Below, in pieces: positions 8,041 through 17,112 of a stretch of 64,000 bases of DNA. How positions within the stretch are numbered: the first letter of the stretch is position 1; every line of letters starts with the position of its first letter. A model generated the notes under the pieces. That model had not been told where the DNA came from. It was given only the letters and a program-made list of their open reading frames with translations, and ran no database searches. Source of the DNA: Roseiarcus sp963783175. Its GTDB lineage: Bacteria > Pseudomonadota > Alphaproteobacteria > Rhizobiales > Beijerinckiaceae. A program made the translations under genes and the position numbers. The stretch covers positions 1 through 64,000 of the forward strand of contig CAWANG010000010.1 of NCBI GenBank assembly GCA_963783175.1, read 5' to 3'.

Positions 8041-8769
8041 TCAGAATCCAACGTTTGGCACCGTAGTGATGCCGAAAATGGTTGTGTTCCACAAGAGACG
8101 TTCTTTCAACGCATCATGACTAATCTCGAATTGTCCTGGCGGTTGTAGCGCGCGACCTCCCGCCAGCAAATATGGGGGCGTCATTCCCTCGCTCTTCCAA
8201 TCAAACGGATCGTTGAGGATGATCACGTTTCCGCGTTGCTCATAGCCCACTATAAGCACCGCATGTTGGGCCAGACCGGGCGGAAACGGCAACCTGAAAC
8301 TGGGCGAGATTCCTGCGATAAGCGGGCGTCCCGCGTCGATCTCAGATTTGATCGTTTGAGGCGGAACCACTGCGGCTATGAGAGGCGGCAGCAAACTCGG
8401 CGAGTTTTTGTTCCCGGTCACGGTCTGCATCATCAGCGGGTACTGCGCGAGCAAAAGCGCGAGTCGCGCCATGGGACCCGCACTTTCCCCCGCGCAGGCT
8501 TTGCAGTTACCTGGACATATCCCGCCCAACCATCCCCCCGGGATCGGGACCGCGCCCAGAGCCTTCGCTTCTCCACACTGGAAATCGGGGTCATTTGCCG
8601 GCACTGCGTAATACCGGAAAACCATCTCTGCAGTTGCGAGCCAACACCAGGCGTCAGTTTTCTGCAGGACCGGATCTATGTCTAGCGGGTTCGTCCATTT
8701 TTGCGCGTACAACGGAGTGGAGAAGACCTGAAGCAAGAAGACCAACAGCGCCAACCATAGCTTCCGCAT
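8041..8769 (-). CDS. Exported papain-like cysteine protease (C70/AvrRpt2-like)
   Basis: The 242-residue product begins with a Sec signal peptide (MRKLWLALLVFLLQVF...YAQ). The mature part shows a papain-like triad: Cys in QKTDAWCWLATAEMVF, His in LAQHAVLIVGYEQ, and Asn-Asp in VIILNDPF. The TDxWCWxA motif is typical of the C70/AvrRpt2-like bacterial group (PF12385). Four further cysteines (FQCGEAK, GGICPGNCKACAGE) could form disulfides outside the cytoplasm. Base composition is visibly less GC-rich than gyrA or dgdA. It is followed at 20 bases upstream by the membrane-anchored repeat protein on the same strand, so the two are probably cotranscribed. The target is unknown. Confidence 0.75.
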   Translation of the reverse strand: MRKLWLALLVFLLQVFSTPLYAQKWTNPLDIDPVLQKTDAWCWLATAEMVFRYYAVPANDPDFQCGEAKALGAVPIPGGWLGGICPGNCKACAGESAGPMARLALLLAQYPLMMQTVTGNKNSPSLLPPLIAAVVPPQTIKSEIDAGRPLIAGISPSFRLPFPPGLAQHAVLIVGYEQRGNVIILNDPFDWKSEGMTPPYLLAGGRALQPPGQFEISHDALKERLLWNTTIFGITTVPNVGF

Positions 8770-8789
8770 TTGATTTCCCCTTTAATCAT

Positions 8790-9728
8790 TCAAGACAGCA
8801 AAATACATAGCTTTCTCAAGAACAACCATTCGCAAGATTCCAATGTCACGACCTTAGCCGCTTCGCCTGGATCTTTGGCGTTATACGTAGAAAACGCTCG
8901 GGTCGCTTCTTGACCGAGTTCCGCGATGAATTCGCTACGCGGAGTCGGACATGGAAGCATGGCCGCAAAGCGTCGCGCCTCCGCGAACCGCGAGAGCGCA
9001 TCGGCATAGTTCGCCCGGCTAGCCTCGAACTGCGCCCATTGATCGTAGATAGTGGCGACGACGGCTATTGAACCGACGTCTCTAGGGTCCGGGAACACCT
9101 GTGCTGCCTTGGCGAACGCGTCCCGCGCGTCTCGATCGTGGTCGGGGCCCATGGCTTGGTAGACAAGCGCCTCAGATCGCCAGACCTCAGAGCGCACCGT
9201 GGGTGAGGAAGTCCGCTCGGCAGTCATTGAGAAGTACTTGATCGCTGTCGTGTAGTCGTTGACCTGCTGGTATTCGGGCCCGAGAACGGCCAACTGCGCA
9301 ACCGGCACACGGCCCCCGAGCTCATCTACCAAACGATCCGCTTCCGTAAGCAATGCGAGCCGTCGATTATTCAAAACCAGGCCGAACTGCCTAAAACGCT
9401 GCGGATCGGTGAGTGTCGCGGTTAAGATGTCGCTGTCCAGTTTCGTCAGGTCTGTCACCACTGTCGAAAGCGACTGGAGATTCTTATCAATTCCATCGTA
9501 ATAATCCTTCAAGAATCCATAACCCAGGCTCATTAAGGACAGTACGATCGCTACCACGCTAATCAGATTGTTGGGCTGCCTTATCCAAGAACGGCTCTCT
9601 TGGTTTTCTCGCTTGATTTTCTCGATATACAAGCCAAGAGCTCGGCCTAGCAGCTCTGATCGACCGGCGCGCTGGTCTAGCGAATCGTCAGACCCCGCTG
9701 ACTTTTGATTTTCTGGCGGATCAGACAT
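8790..9728 (-). CDS. Membrane-anchored helical-repeat (TPR-like) protein
   Basis: This 312-residue protein of unknown function has a charged cytoplasmic N-terminus, one transmembrane helix at about residues 52-72 (NLISVVAIVLSLMSLGYGF), and a long alpha-helical domain. The helical part carries Ala-rich pairs resembling tetratricopeptide repeats (LGPEYQQVNDYTTAIKYFSMTAE, DARDAFAKAAQVFP, ANYADALSRFAEARRFA). Such domains are scaffolds for protein contacts. Codon use and GC are lower than in flanking housekeeping genes. It lies directly upstream of the exported protease, and a structural or regulatory partnership is inferred from that alone. Confidence 0.7.
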   Translation of the reverse strand: MSDPPENQKSAGSDDSLDQRAGRSELLGRALGLYIEKIKRENQESRSWIRQPNNLISVVAIVLSLMSLGYGFLKDYYDGIDKNLQSLSTVVTDLTKLDSDILTATLTDPQRFRQFGLVLNNRRLALLTEADRLVDELGGRVPVAQLAVLGPEYQQVNDYTTAIKYFSMTAERTSSPTVRSEVWRSEALVYQAMGPDHDRDARDAFAKAAQVFPDPRDVGSIAVVATIYDQWAQFEASRANYADALSRFAEARRFAAMLPCPTPRSEFIAELGQEATRAFSTYNAKDPGEAAKVVTLESCEWLFLRKLCILLS

Positions 9729-9960
9729 GGCATGGTGCCTTCATAGAGGTCATTATCTCTCTTCGGAACTCCATCAAGGCGCGCTTCGCCAGGTTAGGGC
9801 CAACCTTATACCTCAGGGCCCGTACACTCTCTGAGAGAAGTCGAATTAAAGTGCCCGAACTCTCGGCGACCCCGCTGTGACGTGGCTCACATCTCGAACA
9901 AAAAAAGCGAGTCCGCATCGGCTTGGGCTCCCGGTGGTGCTCGCCAAGTGTCAGAGCCAC
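9721..9960 (-). CDS. Possible small protein upstream of the TPR-like gene
   Basis: A 79-codon frame overlaps the start of the TPR-like gene by 8 bases, an arrangement seen with translational coupling. An internal Met (MRTRFFCSRCEP) would give 65 residues. The C-terminal half (LIRLLSESVRALRYKVG...MEFRREIMTSMK) could be an amphipathic helix, and two Cys are spaced CSRC. I recognise no family. It may simply be a leader region. Confidence 0.3.
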   Translation of the reverse strand: MALTLGEHHREPKPMRTRFFCSRCEPRHSGVAESSGTLIRLLSESVRALRYKVGPNLAKRALMEFRREIMTSMKAPCHV

Positions 9961-9997
9961 CAGCTGCCGCCCCGTCCGCCGCCCTCACCGAGCGCGG

Positions 9998-11305
9998 TTA
10001 CAGCCCCCGGTCCTTCCTGAGCCGCACCCAGTATTCGAGCCGCTTCTTGATCTCGCGCTCGAAGCCGCGCTCGACCGGCTCGTAGAGCGTGTGGCGGCCG
10101 ACCTTGTCCGGCCAGTAGTTCTGGCCGCTGAAGGCGTCGGGCGCGTCGTGATCGTATTGATAGTCCGCGCCATAGCCCTCGCGCTTCATGAGTCGGGTTG
10201 GGGCGTTGAGAATGGCCTTCGGCGGCGCGGGCGAGCCATGCGCTTTCGCCAACGCCTGCGCGGCGCCGAACGCCTTATAGATCGCGTTCGATTTCGGCGC
10301 GGTCGCGACATAGACCACGGCTTCCGCGATCGCGAGCTCGCCCTCGGGGCTGCCAAGGAAGTCGTAAGCGTCCTTAGCGGCGTTGGCGACCATGAGCGCC
10401 TGCGGGTCGGCGAGCCCGATATCCTCGGAGGCCATCCGCACGACCCGGCGGGCAATGTACAGCGGGTCCTCTCCGGCATCGAACATGCGGGCGAGATAAT
10501 AGAGGGCGGCGTCGGGATCGGAGCCGCGCACGCACTTATGCAGGGCCGAGATCAGGTTGTAATGGCCGTCTTGCGCCTTGTCGTAGATCGGCGCCCGCCG
10601 CTGGACGACCCCGACGAGGCGCGCCTTGTCCAGGGTCTCGCCGGCGCGCGCGGCGCGCCAGACCTCCTCGGCGAGCGTGAGCGCCGCGCGGCCGTCTCCG
10701 TCCGCCATCGCGATCAGCGCCTCGCGCGCTTCGGCGTCGAGCGGCAGCGGCTTCGCTAGCAGGCGCTCGGCGCGCTCGAGCAGCGCTTCGAGCGCCCCGG
10801 GCCCGAGCGGGCGAAAGACCAGCACGCGGGCGCGCGATAGCAGCGATGCGTTGAGCTCGAACGAGGGGTTCTCGGTCGTCGCGCCGATCAGCGTGATCGA
10901 GCCGTCCTCCATCACCGGCAGGAAGGAATCCTGCTGGGCGCGGTTGAAGCGGTGGATCTCGTCGACGAATAACAGCGTGCCAAGCCCTTGCGAGCGGCGG
11001 GTGCGCGCGGCGTCGAAGATCTTCTTCAGTTCGGCGACGCCCGAATGGATGGCCGAGACCTGCACGAATGCGTCTTTGCGCGAGGCCCCGATCAGCCGCG
11101 CAACCGTGGTCTTGCCGCTGCCCGGCGGCCCCCAGAAGATCATCGAGCCGAGCGACGGCGACGCGAGCAGGCGGGTCAGCGCCCCGTCCGGCCCGGTTAA
11201 GTGCTCCTGGCCGGACACTTCGGCGAGCGCGTTCGGCCGCAGCCGCTCGGCGAGCGGCGCCGGCGGCGGCTCGGCTTTCGGGCCGGTGTCGTCGGGCATG
11301 CTCAT
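9998..11305 (-). CDS. rarA: Replication-associated recombination protein A (AAA+ ATPase)
   Basis: RarA (MgsA) is a clamp-loader-like AAA+ ATPase that acts at stalled replication forks. Walker A is GPPGSGKTT, Walker B is LLFVDEIHRFN, sensor I lies in LIGATTENPSFELN, and the tetramerisation domain contains HYNLISALHKCVRGSDPDAALYYLARM and ASEDIGLADPQA, all characteristic of RarA rather than RuvB. I start it at ATG 11305 (435 residues), with a second ATG at 11299. A longer frame would run antisense into the divergent serine hydrolase gene. The C-terminus (GYGADYQYDHDAPDAFSGQN) is also family-typical. Confidence 0.95.
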   Translation of the reverse strand: MSMPDDTGPKAEPPPAPLAERLRPNALAEVSGQEHLTGPDGALTRLLASPSLGSMIFWGPPGSGKTTVARLIGASRKDAFVQVSAIHSGVAELKKIFDAARTRRSQGLGTLLFVDEIHRFNRAQQDSFLPVMEDGSITLIGATTENPSFELNASLLSRARVLVFRPLGPGALEALLERAERLLAKPLPLDAEAREALIAMADGDGRAALTLAEEVWRAARAGETLDKARLVGVVQRRAPIYDKAQDGHYNLISALHKCVRGSDPDAALYYLARMFDAGEDPLYIARRVVRMASEDIGLADPQALMVANAAKDAYDFLGSPEGELAIAEAVVYVATAPKSNAIYKAFGAAQALAKAHGSPAPPKAILNAPTRLMKREGYGADYQYDHDAPDAFSGQNYWPDKVGRHTLYEPVERGFEREIKKRLEYWVRLRKDRGL

Positions 11306-11411
11306 CGCGCTTTGTCCCGCGCGGACAGCCCGCTGTCCAGCGGGAGCTTCGTTTCGGCATTGCGCGGCGCGCTCGTTTCTGGGAGCGTGCCGCCCGCCAA
11401 GGGAGAACGCC

Positions 11412-12614
11412 ATGACCAAAAGGGTCACCCGAACTGTTGCCGGCCTGCCCACGGCCAAGCCGGAGAACATCGGCCTTTCGCACGCTGGGCTGAGGCGGCT
11501 GACGGCGGTCATGGAGCGCGAGATTGCAGCGGGACGGGCGCCCGGACTCTCGATGCTGATCGCGCGCGATGGCAAGGTCGGCTTCGCGCAAACGCTGGGC
11601 GTCCTCAGGCCGGATGGGCCGGCCATGTCGCCCGATGCGATCTTCCGCATCTATTCGATGACCAAGCCGATCGTCGCGGTCGCCGCGATGATGCTGGTCG
11701 AGGACGGGCGAATGTTTCTCGCCGAGCCCCTATCCAAATATATCCCCGCCTTCGCGGAGGCGAAGGTCGGAGTGGAGAAGGGCGACAGGCTCGATCTCGT
11801 TCCACTCAAGCGGCCGATCACGATCCAGGACCTGATGCGTCATACGTCCGGGCTGACTTACGCCTTCACAGGCGCATCGAAGGTCCAGAGGCTTGTCGGC
11901 GCAGCAGGAATCCTGAGCCCGGACAAGACGATGGCCGAGCATGTGGAGACGCTGGCCGCCTTGCCGCTCATGCACCAGCCGGGAGAGGTTTGGGAATATA
12001 GCCTTTCGACCGACGTGCTCGGGCGCGTGGTCGAGATCATCGAGGGCGCCTCGCTCGGCGAGGTTCTTCGCGCCCGCATCTTCCAGCCGCTCGGCATGGA
12101 CGACACCGCGTTTTTCATTCCCCCAGCCAAGCTCGGGCGCGAGGCGAAGCCGATGTCGCCGCAAGTCTACATAAACATGGGCGACAATCCGAAGCCGCAG
12201 ACCGAGCCGCCGCCGTGCGAATCGGGCGGCGGCGGATTGTTGTCGACAATCGGCGACTACGCGCGCTTCCTCGCCATGCTGAACGGCGGAGGCGAGCTGG
12301 ACGGCCGACGCATCCTCGGGCCCAGGACGATCCGGTTCATGGCGAGCGACCATCTTGGACCCGAGGTCGACCGTGGCCGGAGCCTGCTTCCGCCGGGCCA
12401 CGGATTCGGCCTCGGTTTCGGCGTACGCCTGCAGAATGGGCTCGCCCTGACGCCGGGATCGGCCGGCGACTATTTCTGGGGCGGATGGGCGGGGACGACC
12501 TTCAGGATCTCGCCGCAGGATTCCCTGTTCGCGATTTTCATGGTTCAGGCGCCGGATCATCGCGAGCACCTCGGCTGGACCTTTAGCGCCGCGCTCAACG
12601 CGGCGATCCTTTAG
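11412..12614 (+). CDS. Serine hydrolase, beta-lactamase class C/esterase fold
   Basis: This 400-residue protein has the SxxK nucleophile Ser82-Lys85 in IYSMTKPI, the Tyr motif in WEYSLSTDVLG, and the glycine-rich HGFGLGF and WGGWAGT strands of the DD-peptidase/class C beta-lactamase fold. No signal peptide is visible, so it is more likely a cytoplasmic esterase or amide hydrolase than a resistance enzyme. ATG 11412 follows a GGGAGAACGCC ribosome site. The next gene, 27 bases downstream, is a clear paralogue, so the pair arose by tandem duplication. The natural substrate cannot be deduced. Confidence 0.88.
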   Translation: MTKRVTRTVAGLPTAKPENIGLSHAGLRRLTAVMEREIAAGRAPGLSMLIARDGKVGFAQTLGVLRPDGPAMSPDAIFRIYSMTKPIVAVAAMMLVEDGRMFLAEPLSKYIPAFAEAKVGVEKGDRLDLVPLKRPITIQDLMRHTSGLTYAFTGASKVQRLVGAAGILSPDKTMAEHVETLAALPLMHQPGEVWEYSLSTDVLGRVVEIIEGASLGEVLRARIFQPLGMDDTAFFIPPAKLGREAKPMSPQVYINMGDNPKPQTEPPPCESGGGGLLSTIGDYARFLAMLNGGGELDGRRILGPRTIRFMASDHLGPEVDRGRSLLPPGHGFGLGFGVRLQNGLALTPGSAGDYFWGGWAGTTFRISPQDSLFAIFMVQAPDHREHLGWTFSAALNAAIL

Positions 12615-12641
12615 AGCCCGGCAAGCCTCGAAGAAAAAGCG

Positions 12642-13824
12642 ATGACCGCTCCCGCCCTGCCCCAGGCGCCGCCCGAAAGCGTCGGGCTCGATCCTACCCG
12701 TCTCAAGCGGCTGACCGCGTTCATGGCGCGGCAAGTCGAGGAGAAGAAGGCGCCCGGCGTTTCGATGCTGATCGCGCGCAACGGCAAGATCGGCTATCGC
12801 GCAACAATCGGCGCGCTCAAACCCAGCGGGCCGCCGATGCGTGACGACGCCATCTTCCGCATCTATTCGATGACCAAGCCGATCGTCTCGGTCGCGACGA
12901 TGACGCTGGTCGAAGAGGGGCGGCTCCTGCTTTCGGAGCCGGTGGCGAACTATCTGCCTCAGTTCGCCTCGATGACGGTCGGGATCGAGCGCCACGGCGC
13001 GTTCGAACGGGTTCCCGCCGTCCGGCCGATCACGATTCTCGACCTGATGCGCCATACGTCCGGCTTCACCTACGGCTTTCTTGGAACGTCGCGGGTGCAT
13101 CGGCTGACCCATGAGACCTACGTCCTCAGTCAAAGCCGCTCGATGGACGAGCACCTGGCCGATCTGGCTCGACTGCCGCTATTGCGCCAGCCAGGCGAAG
13201 TCTGGGAATACGGCCACTCGACCGATGTGCTCGGCCGCATTGTCGAGATCGTCGCCGGCGTGAGTCTCGGGCGGCTATTGCAAGAGCGGATCTTTGCGCC
13301 GCTCGGCATGGTCGACACAGCCTTCTACACGCCGGTGGACAAGCTTGACCGGCGGGCCGAAGCGTTTCCCTCCGGCTTCGGCGAACGCGACCGCGTCGAC
13401 CCGGTCGAACTCGACCGAACCGCCGCTATGCGAATTTGGCGGCACTGGCCTTGTCTCAACAATCGACGACTACGCGCGATTTTGCGCCATGCTGCTCGGC
13501 GGCGGCACGCTCGGCGGCGAGCGCCTGCTCAGTCCGCGCGCCTTCGCCTCCATGACCAGCGACCAGCTGGGCGAGGCCATTATCGGGCGGAGCCCGTTGC
13601 TCGAGCCCGGCCACGGCTTTGGCCTCGGTTTCGCCGTTCGTCACGGACTGCGCGGCGCGGCCTTCGGCGGCGTCGGCGAATTCCGGTGGGGGGGATGGGC
13701 CGGAACGGGATTCTGGGTCTCGCCCCGCGATCAGATGTTCGCAATCTTCATGGTTCAGGCGCCCGAATACATATTTTACCTGCGCGAAATTTTCCGCAAT
13801 CTCGCCTACGCGGCGATCGACTAA
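12642..13824 (+). pseudogene. Second serine hydrolase, frameshifted paralogue
   Basis: This copy starts MTAPALPQAPPESVGLD and parallels its upstream neighbour, with Ser76-x-x-Lys in IYSMTKPI, HTSGFTYGF, and WEYGHSTDVLGR. Around 13405-13420 the coding continues in the +1 frame: PPLCEFGGTGLVSTIDDYARF, HGFGLGF and WGGWAGTGFW are then read up to the TAA at 13822. One extra base (or two missing) explains the break. The part before it retains the nucleophile but loses the strand that completes the active site. It could be a genuine relic of a redundant duplicate or a sequencing error. Confidence 0.85.
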
Positions 13825-13826
13825 CC

Positions 13827-14264
13827 TCACCAGACCCCGGTGCTGGCCATCGACGCCCACGGCTCGGCGGAAGGAAGCGAGCCGCCCTTCTGGATGAGTT
13901 CGATCGAGATGTTGTCCGGCGTGCGAATGAAGGCCATGTGGCCGTCGCGCGGCGGCCGGTTGATGGTCACGCCCGCCGCCTTGAGCTTGGCGCAGGTCGC
14001 GTAGATGTCGTCGACCCGATAGGCGAGGTGGCCGAAATTGCGCCCGCCGGCATAGACCTCCGGGTCCCAATTGTAGGTGAGTTCGACCAGAGGCGCCTGA
14101 TCCTTCTTGGCCTGTTCGACATCGCCCGGCGCGGCGAGAAAGACCAGTGTGTAGCGGCCCTTGTCGTTATCGACGCGCCGCGTCTCGACAAAGCCCATAA
14201 GCTCGAAAAAGGCGACCGTCGCCTTGATGTCGGTCACGCGGATCATCGTATGCAAATATTCCAT
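13827..14264 (-). CDS. gloA: Lactoylglutathione lyase (glyoxalase I), VOC family
   Basis: GloA isomerises the hemithioacetal of methylglyoxal and glutathione to S-lactoylglutathione. The 145-residue product shows the metal ligands of the VOC fold: His in YLHTMIRVTD, Glu in VELTYNWDPE, His in FGHLAYRVDD, and Glu in ISIELIQKG. These segments match the E. coli enzyme in order and spacing. The FELMGF motif follows the first strand. A C-terminal extension (PSAEPWASMASTGVW) is longer than in E. coli GloA. It ends two bases from the convergent serine hydrolase relic. Confidence 0.9.
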   Translation of the reverse strand: MEYLHTMIRVTDIKATVAFFELMGFVETRRVDNDKGRYTLVFLAAPGDVEQAKKDQAPLVELTYNWDPEVYAGGRNFGHLAYRVDDIYATCAKLKAAGVTINRPPRDGHMAFIRTPDNISIELIQKGGSLPSAEPWASMASTGVW

Positions 14265-14342
14265 GGGCTTCCTCTTCCAGGTTTGCTTCGTCGCGGGCTT
14301 CGGAGCATAACCGCTCCGATCTCAAGGGGAAGCCCTAAAGAC

Positions 14343-15767
14343 ATGGGACGTCGCGCTTTGGCGCTAGAGCCGCGCCGTCCGGCCGAGGCGCAGTCGGCGC
14401 TCAAACAGCGCGCGGCGGCGGCCTCGATCGGCGCCAGTACGATCCTGGGCGTTGTCAAGCTTGCTGCCGGCTTTGCTTCCGGCTCGCTCGCGCTCCTTTC
14501 GGAAGGGGCACATAACACGCTCGACATCGGCGCGAGCGCGCTCACCTTGTTCGCAGTTCGCGAAGCCGACAAGCCCGCCGACGCCGATCATCCGTTCGGC
14601 CATGCCAAGTTCGAAGCGGTGGCGGCGCTGGCCGAGACCGGCATTCTCGCCGCGCTCGCGATCGTCGTCGCCGTCCAGGCGATCGGGCGCATTCGCGGCG
14701 GCGATTCGGCGGTTGACGTGAACGCATTCGCCATCGGCGCGATTGTGTTTTCGATTGCCGTCGATACGTTGCGCTGGCGCGCGTTGACCCATGTGGCGCG
14801 CGTAACGTCGAGCCACGCGCTCGCCGCCGACGCGCTGCATTATTCGAGTGACCTTGTCTCCTCGATCCTGGTGCTCATCGGCCTCGTCGCGACGTGGGCT
14901 GGCTATCCGCATGCCGACGCGCTGGCCGCGATCGGCGTCGCCGGTTTCATCGCCGCGGCCGGCTATCGCCTTGGCCGGACGACGATCGACGCGCTGGTTG
15001 ACCGCGCGCCCGCTGGCCTGACCGAGGCTGTGCGCTCCCTCGTCATCGCCACCGACGGGGTCGCGGGAATCGAGGCGATCCGCCTGCGTCCGATCGGCCC
15101 CAGGATCGTCGGCGAACTCATCGTTTCGGTGTCGCGCACGCTGCCGCTCGAGCGGGTCGCCGCGATCAAGGCTGAGCTGCAGGCGCGCATCGCCCGGCGG
15201 TGGCCCGAGGCCGAACTGACCCTCACCGCCAATCCGCTCAAGCTCGACGACGAGACCATCCTCGAGCGCGTGCTGGTGATTGCCGCGCGACGAGGCCTGC
15301 CGGTCCACCACGTCACCATTCAGGAGATCGAAGGGCGCAAGTCCGTCGCCCTCGATCTCGAAGTCGACCGCGATATGCCGCTCGGCGACGCCCACGCGCT
15401 TGCTTCCGAGCTCGAGGACGCCATCGCTGCGGAAATCGGCGATGGGGTCGAGGTCGAGACCCACATCGAGCCGGCCGAGCCGGAGGCGAGCGGGCAACTG
15501 GCCGAGCCCGGTCTCGCGCACCGCATCGAGGCTTCGCTCGCCGAGGCGGCCGCTGCGCAGGGGCGCCTGCGCGACATTCACAATGTGCGCGTGCGCGAGA
15601 CGTCCGGCGGAGTGATTGTCCTCTTTCACTGCCGCGTCGACCCGGCGACGCCGGTCGAGACCGTCCACGACGCCGTCGATGCGCTCGAGCGCTCGGTCCG
15701 CCGCGCGTTTCCCGAGGCGCGCCGGGTCGTCGGCCACGCCGAGCCGGCGCGCGACGAGGCGCGCTGA
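14343..15767 (+). CDS. Cation diffusion facilitator with long C-terminal region
   Basis: This 474-residue CDF exporter carries divalent metal out of the cytoplasm in exchange for protons. Six transmembrane helices occupy about residues 25-215. The metal-site pairs appear as HNTLD in helix II and HYSSD in helix V, so both are HxxxD instead of the DxxxD of E. coli FieF; HPFGHAKFE is the usual loop. Zn-type selectivity is possible. The cytoplasmic part is about 270 residues and appears to hold two ferredoxin-like dimerisation units plus an extra segment, longer than the usual single one. ATG 14343 is the start; the open frame upstream belongs to the broken hydrolase. Confidence 0.88.
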   Translation: MGRRALALEPRRPAEAQSALKQRAAAASIGASTILGVVKLAAGFASGSLALLSEGAHNTLDIGASALTLFAVREADKPADADHPFGHAKFEAVAALAETGILAALAIVVAVQAIGRIRGGDSAVDVNAFAIGAIVFSIAVDTLRWRALTHVARVTSSHALAADALHYSSDLVSSILVLIGLVATWAGYPHADALAAIGVAGFIAAAGYRLGRTTIDALVDRAPAGLTEAVRSLVIATDGVAGIEAIRLRPIGPRIVGELIVSVSRTLPLERVAAIKAELQARIARRWPEAELTLTANPLKLDDETILERVLVIAARRGLPVHHVTIQEIEGRKSVALDLEVDRDMPLGDAHALASELEDAIAAEIGDGVEVETHIEPAEPEASGQLAEPGLAHRIEASLAEAAAAQGRLRDIHNVRVRETSGGVIVLFHCRVDPATPVETVHDAVDALERSVRRAFPEARRVVGHAEPARDEAR

Positions 15768-15789
15768 ATTGGGCGCGGCAATCGAGATT

Positions 15790-15890
15790 GGCCCTCTCCC
15801 GCCTGCGGGGCGGTAGCGATTGGCCTGGGCGGAACGGCCAAGCCCCTCATCCTGACCTTCTTCCCGCAGGCAGGCAGAAGGGATTCCAGG
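15790..15890. repeat. Dispersed GC-rich palindromic intergenic unit
   Basis: The gap before the efflux pair contains GCCCTCTCCCGCCTGCGGGG and, in the same sense, CCCCTCATCCTGACC followed by CTTCTTCCCGCAGGCAGG. The CCCTC-then-CCCGC pattern matches the arms of the unit at 5179-5280. It lies between codirectional genes and may attenuate read-through from the CDF gene. Family membership is by eye only. Confidence 0.4.
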
Positions 15891-15954
15891 CGCAGTCGCC
15901 GCGATCATTATGCCCTTGCACTTTCGTCGCCGGTGAGGTCTTGCGGAGAGTTTG

Positions 15955-17112
15955 ATGACCGACACCCAGCCGGCGAATAGCGCTTCACCCCGGACGGACG
16001 CCTCCCGCTCGGGCTGGCTGCGTCATTGGCTCTTTCCGCTTTTGCGCATCCTCCTCCTCGTTTTCGCCGCCTGGCTCATCTGGTACACGGCCGGACATTG
16101 GGACCGCTGGACCGGGGCGGCGCGGTTCGAGTCGACCGACGACGCCTTCGTGTCTGGCGACGTGACGCCGCTCTCGGCCCGGGTGTCCGGGAACATCACC
16201 GAAATGCCGGTGAATGACTTTCAGATCGTGCGCAAGGGCGACCTTCTCGCGGTGATCGACCCTTCCGACTATCAGGCCCAGCTCGACCTGGCCCAGGCGA
16301 ATCTCGCCGCCGCCGAGGCGACGCTCGCCAATCTCGCCAATCAGCGAATCGTGCAGCAATCTCTCGTCCAGCAGGCTGAGGCGACGATCGACGCCACCGA
16401 GGCCGACGTCTTGCGCTATCAGCTCGAGGACAAGCGCCAGCGCGACCTCTTGCGCACCGGGATCGCCGGCACGCAGCAGTTGGTTGAGCAGGCCGACGAC
16501 AACGCGAAGAGAGCGATCGCGCAACGGCGGCTGAACGAGGCTCAGCTCGACCAGCAGAAGGCGGCGCTGGCGGCGATCGACATCCAGGAAAAGCAGCTCA
16601 AGGCGCAAATCCACGCTGCGGAAGCGCAGCTGGCGCTCGCTACCGACAATCTGCGCTACACCCGCATTCTGTCGCCGGCGGACGGCCTGGTTAGCCAGCG
16701 GCAAGTCCAACTCGGCCAGTTCGTCAATGTCGGCACGCAGGTGATCGCCGTGGTGCCGCTGCCCAACATCTGGGTGATCGCGAATTACAAGGAGACCCAG
16801 ATGACCGACGTTCGGGTCGGCCAGCCGGCCCGGATCGCGGTCGACGCTTTCCCCGATCTCAAGCTCACCGGGCATGTGGACAGCTGGTCGCCTGGGACTG
16901 GAAGCACCTTCGCGCTGCTGCCACCCGACAACGCCACCGGCAACTTCACCAAAGTGGTGCAGCGCGTTCCGGTGAAGATTGTCCTCGACCGGAATGAGTC
17001 GCTTGGATCCCTGGTGCGGCCGGGCATGTCGGTCGAAGCGACGATCGATACCGGCGCACCTCCCGCTCAGGGCGCCGGCGGAGCCGCGGCAAGCGCGGCG
17101 CCGGCTCCGTGA
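15955..17112 (+). CDS. HlyD/EmrA-type membrane fusion protein
   Basis: The periplasmic adaptor of an EmrAB-type multidrug efflux pump links the inner-membrane MFS transporter to an outer-membrane channel. One N-terminal membrane helix (about residues 25-45, WLFPLLRILLLVFAAWLIW) is followed by the first biotinyl-lipoyl half (ESTDDAFVSGDVTPLSARVSG), a long Gln/Ala-rich coiled coil (about 105-230), then the second half (YTRILSPADGLVSQRQVQLGQFV) and a beta-barrel. ATG 15955 follows a GCGGAGAG ribosome site. Its TGA overlaps the GTG of the permease gene, a sign of coupled translation. Confidence 0.92.
   Translation: MTDTQPANSASPRTDASRSGWLRHWLFPLLRILLLVFAAWLIWYTAGHWDRWTGAARFESTDDAFVSGDVTPLSARVSGNITEMPVNDFQIVRKGDLLAVIDPSDYQAQLDLAQANLAAAEATLANLANQRIVQQSLVQQAEATIDATEADVLRYQLEDKRQRDLLRTGIAGTQQLVEQADDNAKRAIAQRRLNEAQLDQQKAALAAIDIQEKQLKAQIHAAEAQLALATDNLRYTRILSPADGLVSQRQVQLGQFVNVGTQVIAVVPLPNIWVIANYKETQMTDVRVGQPARIAVDAFPDLKLTGHVDSWSPGTGSTFALLPPDNATGNFTKVVQRVPVKIVLDRNESLGSLVRPGMSVEATIDTGAPPAQGAGGAAASAAPAP

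Noticed and set aside
8790..9728. Toxin-antitoxin pair with the neighbouring protease
   Set aside because: Sizes, the signal peptide of the protease and the membrane anchor of the partner do not match known toxin-antitoxin types; cotranscription alone is not enough.
12642..15767. A single 1,041-codon open frame joining a serine hydrolase to a CDF transporter
   Set aside because: After about 13420 the frame is antisense-like over the rest of the hydrolase and the glyoxalase gene; the CDF protein has its own ATG at 14343. The fusion is an accident of the frameshift and high GC.
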